A DNA stretch of 64,000 bases from Lutibacter citreus (GTDB lineage: Bacteria; Bacteroidota; Bacteroidia; Flavobacteriales; Flavobacteriaceae), in assembly GCF_003260195.1 (NCBI RefSeq), contig NZ_QEIH01000003.1, positions 124,001 to 188,000 of the forward strand. The letters run 5' to 3'. The position numbers and the translations under genes were made by a program. The notes beneath the pieces were generated by a model. It did not search any database and had not been told where the DNA came from. It saw only the letters and a list, made by a program, of their open reading frames with translations. Within the stretch, counting starts at the first letter, position 1. Each line of letters opens with the position of its first letter. Below are positions 60,155 to 64,000 of the stretch, one piece after another.

Positions 60155-62062
60155 ATGACAAACGTTATAGCTTATAGTCAATTTACTGAATTCGATATAT
60201 TTTTATTTAAAGGAGGAAAACATTTTCGTCTTTATGAAAAATTTGGATCACATATAACAACTGTTGATGGAGTAGAAGGAACATATTTTGCTGTCTGGGC
60301 TCCAAGTGCAAATCAAGTATCTGTAGTTGGTGAATTTAATAAATGGAATGATGGCGAACACAAATTAAATGTTCGTTGGGATTCTTCAGGTATATGGGAA
60401 GGTTTTATTCCAAATGTAGGAATAGGAAGTTTATATAAATATAAAATACATTCTAATAATAGTGGAATAATAACAGAAAAAGCTGATCCTTACGCACGCA
60501 GAAATGAACATCCACCAAAAACAGCTTCTATTGTATGGAGTGATGATTATAAGTGGAAAGATAAAAACTGGATGAAAACCAGAAAAGATCATAATGCTTT
60601 AGATGCTCCATATTCTGTATATGAAGTTCATTTAGGATCTTGGAAACGAAAAATGGAAGAAGATAGATTTCTATCTTATGTTGAATTGGCAGATGATTTA
60701 GTGGCTTATGTAAAAGAAATGAACTTTACACATGTTGAATTAATGCCAATAATGGAATTCCCTTATGATCCTTCTTGGGGATATCAATTAACAGGGTATT
60801 TTGCACCAACATCGCGTTTCGGATATCCAGATGAATTTAAGTTATTAGTTGATAAATTACATCAAAGCGGAATTGGAATTATTTTAGATTGGGTTCCTTC
60901 TCATTTTCCAAGTGATGATCACGGTTTAGGATATTTTGATGGATCACATTTATATGAACATCCAGATAGAAAAAAAGGATATCATCCAGATTGGAAAAGT
61001 TTAATATTTAACTATGAAAGAAATGAAGTACGTTCATTTTTAATTAGTAATGCAATTTTTTGGTTAGAACAGTATCATGCTGATGGACTTAGAGTTGATG
61101 CAGTTGCTTCAATGATATTTTTAGATTATTCAAGAGAAGAAGGAGAGTGGGATCCAAATGAATTTGGTGGAAAAGAAAATTTAGCTGCTATTTCATTTCT
61201 AAAACAATTGAATGAAGAAGTTTACAGATCATTTCCAGATGTACAAACAATAGCAGAAGAGTCAACTGCTTTCCCAATGGTTTCAAAACCAACATCTATG
61301 GGAGGTTTAGGCTTTGGAATGAAATGGATGATGGGGTGGATGCATGATACATTAGATTTTTTCGGAAAGGATCCAATATATAGAAAATACCACCAAAATG
61401 AAATAACATTTAGTTTGGCATATGCGTTTTCTGAAAATTTCATGTTACCACTATCACATGATGAGGTAGTTTATGGTAAAAATTCAATTTTAGGTCGTAT
61501 GCCAGGTGATGAATGGCAAAGATTTTCAAATTTAAGACTACTATATGGTTATATGTTTACACACCCAGGAACAAAATTATTGTTTATGGGAAGTGAATTT
61601 GGACAATATAATGAATGGGATTTTGAAGGTAGTTTAGATTGGAATTTGTTAGAATTTGAACCTCATAAAAATATAAAAAATTATTTTTCAGCTTTAAATG
61701 AGTTTTATAGAAGTACACCAGCACTTTATGAAAATGGATTTACTTCTGAAGGTTTTGAATGGATTAGTTTTGACGATAGCGAAAACTCTGTTATATCATA
61801 TATTAGAAAAGGGAAAGAAGCTTCGGAAAACGTAATTGTAGTTTGTAATTTTACACCAAATATGATTGAAAACTACAAGTTAGGACTTCCTTCAAAAGGA
61901 AAACTTAAAGAAATTTTTAATTCGGATGCTGAAATTTTTGGAGGAAGTGGAAATGTAAATCCAAAACAAATAACCATTAAAAAGTCTGCTTGGGATGGTA
62001 GAGCTTATTCTGCGGATATTAAATTGTCTCCATTAGGTATTTCAGTTTTTAAGATAAAATAG
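60155..62062 (+). CDS. glgB: 1,4-alpha-glucan branching enzyme
   Basis: Cuts alpha-1,4 chains and rejoins them as alpha-1,6 branches. The 635-residue protein has a CBM48 module (GTYFAVWAPSANQVSVVGEFNKW), the GH13 barrel with WGYQLTGYFAPTSRFG, the nucleophile D315 in GLRVDAVASM, the acid/base E368 in AEEST and LPLSHDEVVYGK, then a C-terminal beta domain. It lacks the extra N1 domain of E. coli GlgB. The ATG at 60155 is preferred; an in-frame TTG lies 21 nt earlier. 58 nt after glgE. Confidence 0.94.
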   Translation: MTNVIAYSQFTEFDIFLFKGGKHFRLYEKFGSHITTVDGVEGTYFAVWAPSANQVSVVGEFNKWNDGEHKLNVRWDSSGIWEGFIPNVGIGSLYKYKIHSNNSGIITEKADPYARRNEHPPKTASIVWSDDYKWKDKNWMKTRKDHNALDAPYSVYEVHLGSWKRKMEEDRFLSYVELADDLVAYVKEMNFTHVELMPIMEFPYDPSWGYQLTGYFAPTSRFGYPDEFKLLVDKLHQSGIGIILDWVPSHFPSDDHGLGYFDGSHLYEHPDRKKGYHPDWKSLIFNYERNEVRSFLISNAIFWLEQYHADGLRVDAVASMIFLDYSREEGEWDPNEFGGKENLAAISFLKQLNEEVYRSFPDVQTIAEESTAFPMVSKPTSMGGLGFGMKWMMGWMHDTLDFFGKDPIYRKYHQNEITFSLAYAFSENFMLPLSHDEVVYGKNSILGRMPGDEWQRFSNLRLLYGYMFTHPGTKLLFMGSEFGQYNEWDFEGSLDWNLLEFEPHKNIKNYFSALNEFYRSTPALYENGFTSEGFEWISFDDSENSVISYIRKGKEASENVIVVCNFTPNMIENYKLGLPSKGKLKEIFNSDAEIFGGSGNVNPKQITIKKSAWDGRAYSADIKLSPLGISVFKIK

Positions 62063-62089
62063 TTACTATTTGTTATTAAGAGAATTATG

Positions 62090-62132
62090 CGTTGTAAATA
62101 TTATATAATCTATAAAATTTACAACGTATTTT
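62090..62132 (+). terminator. Terminator of the glg operon
   Basis: cgttgtaaat / atttacaacg (62090-62099 with 62117-62126) followed by AT-rich DNA with a T run. It suggests that the GH31 gene is transcribed separately or by read-through. Confidence 0.6.
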
Positions 62133-62169
62133 TATTTAAATCTATTATAAATTAGATAATTAAATTCAC

Positions 62170-62177
62170 TATTTTTG
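62170..62177 (+). promoter_or_regulatory. -7 element of the GH31 gene promoter
   Basis: TATTTTTG is a full TAnnTTTG match, 26 nt before the ATG at 62203. No -33 TTG was seen at the usual distance. Confidence 0.5.
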
Positions 62178-62202
62178 CGTTTAGAATTTAGAAGAAAGAT
62201 TT

Positions 62203-64000
62203 ATGATTTTAAGTACAGAATTAGAATATAAAGGGGATCAACGTCCCTCCAAAATAGTTTTTTATCAAAAAAATGTAAATACACTTTATTTTAAAAGTGA
62301 AAATAATGTTGTTCTTGAGTTAACTATAGAAAGAGACAGTGTTTTACGATTTAGATATAGTACTACAGGCCGTTTTGATAAAGATTTTTCTTATGGTGTT
62401 ACAATGCATGCCAGTAAAGGTTACAATCATTTAGAAATTGAAGAAGATGATGACAATTATATAATAACCACCTCTAAATTAATTTGTAATATATCTAAAT
62501 TAGATATGAGAAAATCTATTTATGATGTTAAAGATAATACTTTAATTTTAGAAGATGAGATTGGTTTTCATTGGGAAGAGAGTTATGCAATAGGAGGAGA
62601 TATTGTAAAAATGTCACTTGTTTCGCAACAAGCTGAAAACTATTATGGCTTAGGTGATAAACCTGTAGATAATAATTTAAAAGGAAGACGTTTTCAAAAT
62701 TGGGTTACAGATTCATTTGCTTATGCAAGAGGAACAGATCCTATTTATAAAGCAATTCCGTTTTATACAGCTATCCATCATGGTAAGTCATATGGAATAT
62801 TTTTTGATAATACATTTAAAACATTCTTCGATTTTTGTCAAGAACGTAGAAATATAACAAGTTTTTGGGCTGAAGGAGGTGAAATGAATTTTTACTTTAT
62901 TTATGGTCCAGAAATGACAGAGGTAGTTTCTAATTATACAGATTTAACTGGTAGACCTCAAAATATTCCACCTTTATGGGCGTTAGGTTTTCACCAATGT
63001 AAATGGAGTTATTATCCAGAATCTAATGTTAAAGAAATAACTACAAAATTTAGAGAATTAAAAATCCCTTGTGACGCCATATATTTAGATATAGATTATA
63101 TGGAAGGTTTTAGGTGTTTTACTTGGAATAAAAAATATTTTCCAGACCCTAAAAGAATGGTGAAAGAATTAGCAGATGATGGATTTAAAACCATTGCTAT
63201 TATTGATCCAGGAATTAAAATTGATAATGATTACGATGTATTTAAAGAAGGATTAGAGAAAGATTATTTCTGTAAAAGAGCTGATGGTCCTTACATGAAA
63301 GGGAAAGTTTGGCCGGGAGAATGTTATTTTCCTGATTATACAAAACCTGAAGTACGTGAGTGGTGGTCTAACTTGTTTAAAGAATTGATTGAAGATATTG
63401 GCGTGAATGGAGTTTGGAATGATATGAATGAACCTGCTGTAATGGATGTTCCAGGTAAATCATTTCCAGATGATGTAAGACATGATTATGATGGGAATCC
63501 TTGTAGCCATAGAAAAGCGCACAATATTTATGGAATGCAAATGGCACGTGCAACTTACCATGGATTAAAGAAATTTAGTTATCCAAAGCGTCCTTTTGTA
63601 ATAACAAGATCGGCTTATTCAGGAACACAACGTTATACTTCAACATGGACAGGAGATAATGTTGCAACTTGGGATCATTTAGCCATAGCAAATCAACAAG
63701 CTCAAAGAATGAGTATGTCTGGTTTTTCTTTTGCAGGTTCTGATATTGGAGGTTTTGCTGAACAACCAACAGGTGAATTATTTGCACGTTGGATTCAACT
63801 TGGTGTTTTTCACCCATTTTGTAGAGTGCATTCGTCTGGTGATCATGGTGATCAAGAACCTTGGGTATTTGGTAAAACAATAACTGATATTGTTAGAAAA
63901 TTTATTGAAATTAGATATCAATTATTGCCTTATTTATATACATCCTTTTGGAGATATACAAATGAAGGAATTCCAATTTTAAAGTCGTTGGTATTGTTTG
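62203..64000 (+). CDS. GH31 alpha-glucosidase, 3' end outside the window
   Basis: 599 codons are visible and the frame is open to the right edge, so the protein is partial at the C terminus. It carries the GH31 barrel: VSQQAENYYGLGDKP and HHGKSYGIFFDN in the N-terminal beta domain, PPLWALGFHQCKWSYYPES, the nucleophile in VWNDMNEPAVMD and the acid/base in TSTWTGDNVATWDHL, then SGFSFAGSDIGGF. No signal peptide is seen, so it is probably cytoplasmic and acts on maltose, maltodextrin or glycogen ends. Placement after the glg operon supports a role in alpha-glucan turnover. Confidence 0.92.
   Translation, partial: MILSTELEYKGDQRPSKIVFYQKNVNTLYFKSENNVVLELTIERDSVLRFRYSTTGRFDKDFSYGVTMHASKGYNHLEIEEDDDNYIITTSKLICNISKLDMRKSIYDVKDNTLILEDEIGFHWEESYAIGGDIVKMSLVSQQAENYYGLGDKPVDNNLKGRRFQNWVTDSFAYARGTDPIYKAIPFYTAIHHGKSYGIFFDNTFKTFFDFCQERRNITSFWAEGGEMNFYFIYGPEMTEVVSNYTDLTGRPQNIPPLWALGFHQCKWSYYPESNVKEITTKFRELKIPCDAIYLDIDYMEGFRCFTWNKKYFPDPKRMVKELADDGFKTIAIIDPGIKIDNDYDVFKEGLEKDYFCKRADGPYMKGKVWPGECYFPDYTKPEVREWWSNLFKELIEDIGVNGVWNDMNEPAVMDVPGKSFPDDVRHDYDGNPCSHRKAHNIYGMQMARATYHGLKKFSYPKRPFVITRSAYSGTQRYTSTWTGDNVATWDHLAIANQQAQRMSMSGFSFAGSDIGGFAEQPTGELFARWIQLGVFHPFCRVHSSGDHGDQEPWVFGKTITDIVRKFIEIRYQLLPYLYTSFWRYTNEGIPILKSLVLF

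Noticed and set aside
63575..63880. Minus-strand open frame of 101 codons near the right edge
   Set aside because: It is antisense to the GH31 catalytic region, which is open to the window end on the plus strand.
1..64000. Search for tRNA genes, tmRNA, insertion sequences and toxin-antitoxin pairs
   Set aside because: No cloverleaf ends with TTCRANTC loops, transposase motifs or paired small toxin-antitoxin genes were recognised by eye; a tRNA scan would settle the first point.

Overview
The window is a stretch of chromosome from a member of the Bacteroidota, most probably a marine or freshwater Flavobacteriaceae (a Lutibacter- or Polaribacter-like genus is a guess). The signs are very AT-rich DNA, start codons without Shine-Dalgarno sequences but with TAnnTTTG promoter elements just upstream, a type IX secretion (T9SS) sorting domain, TonB-dependent uptake, DUF4290 next to murA, 2TM-domain proteins and short-repeat DnaJ. 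Most of it is ordinary housekeeping DNA with dense, short operons separated by clear hairpin terminators. No tRNA, CRISPR array, insertion sequence or prophage was seen.

Layout. 0-6.8 kb: end of a tpx-dgkA operon, FAH hydrolase, MATE exporter, MutS2, uracil-DNA glycosylase and an OB-fold lipoprotein. 6.9-10.9 kb: a five-gene minus-strand operon (small Cys-rich membrane protein, glycosyltransferase, ECF sigma factor, divergent Nramp transporter, lipA). 11.2-13.4 kb: an EF-G paralogue whose GTPase motifs are altered. 13.8-17.2 kb: a LytS/LytTR two-component cassette with three 2TM domains, closed by a REP-like palindrome. 17.3-25.5 kb: S9 peptidase, rpsA, cytochrome c, rocD and typA. 25.6-30.9 kb: an accessory patch with a frameshifted pseudogene, a T9SS protein, an outer-membrane barrel and a 1141-residue chimeric surface protein built on 162- and 300-bp tandem repeats. 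31.0-38.8 kb: a cobalamin locus. The minus strand carries cobU-cobT-cobS-cobC, a corrinoid-binding lipoprotein and a degenerate PduO-like protein; the plus strand carries a cobalamin riboswitch, a BtuB-like receptor and a BtuG-like beta-propeller lipoprotein. 38.8-49.7 kb: FadL-type porin with a dyad operator, a histidine-bearing membrane protein, PcrA/UvrD helicase, DUF4290-murA, a decayed TonB-receptor-type gene, grpE-dnaJ and RNase P RNA. 49.9-55.2 kb: two different aconitases in tandem. 55.6-64.0 kb: glgM-glgC-glgE-glgB and a GH31 alpha-glucosidase that runs off the end.

The two most coherent systems are the cobalamin capture and salvage locus, and the last operon. The latter encodes the whole GlgE route to glycogen: GlgC makes ADP-glucose, the GlgM-type synthase makes alpha-maltose-1-phosphate, GlgE polymerises it and GlgB branches it, with a GH31 enzyme downstream to act on the glucan. 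The EF-G paralogue without its catalytic histidine and the kinase fused to a 2TM domain are the other points most worth following up. All assignments come from reading translated motifs by eye; no database search was run.
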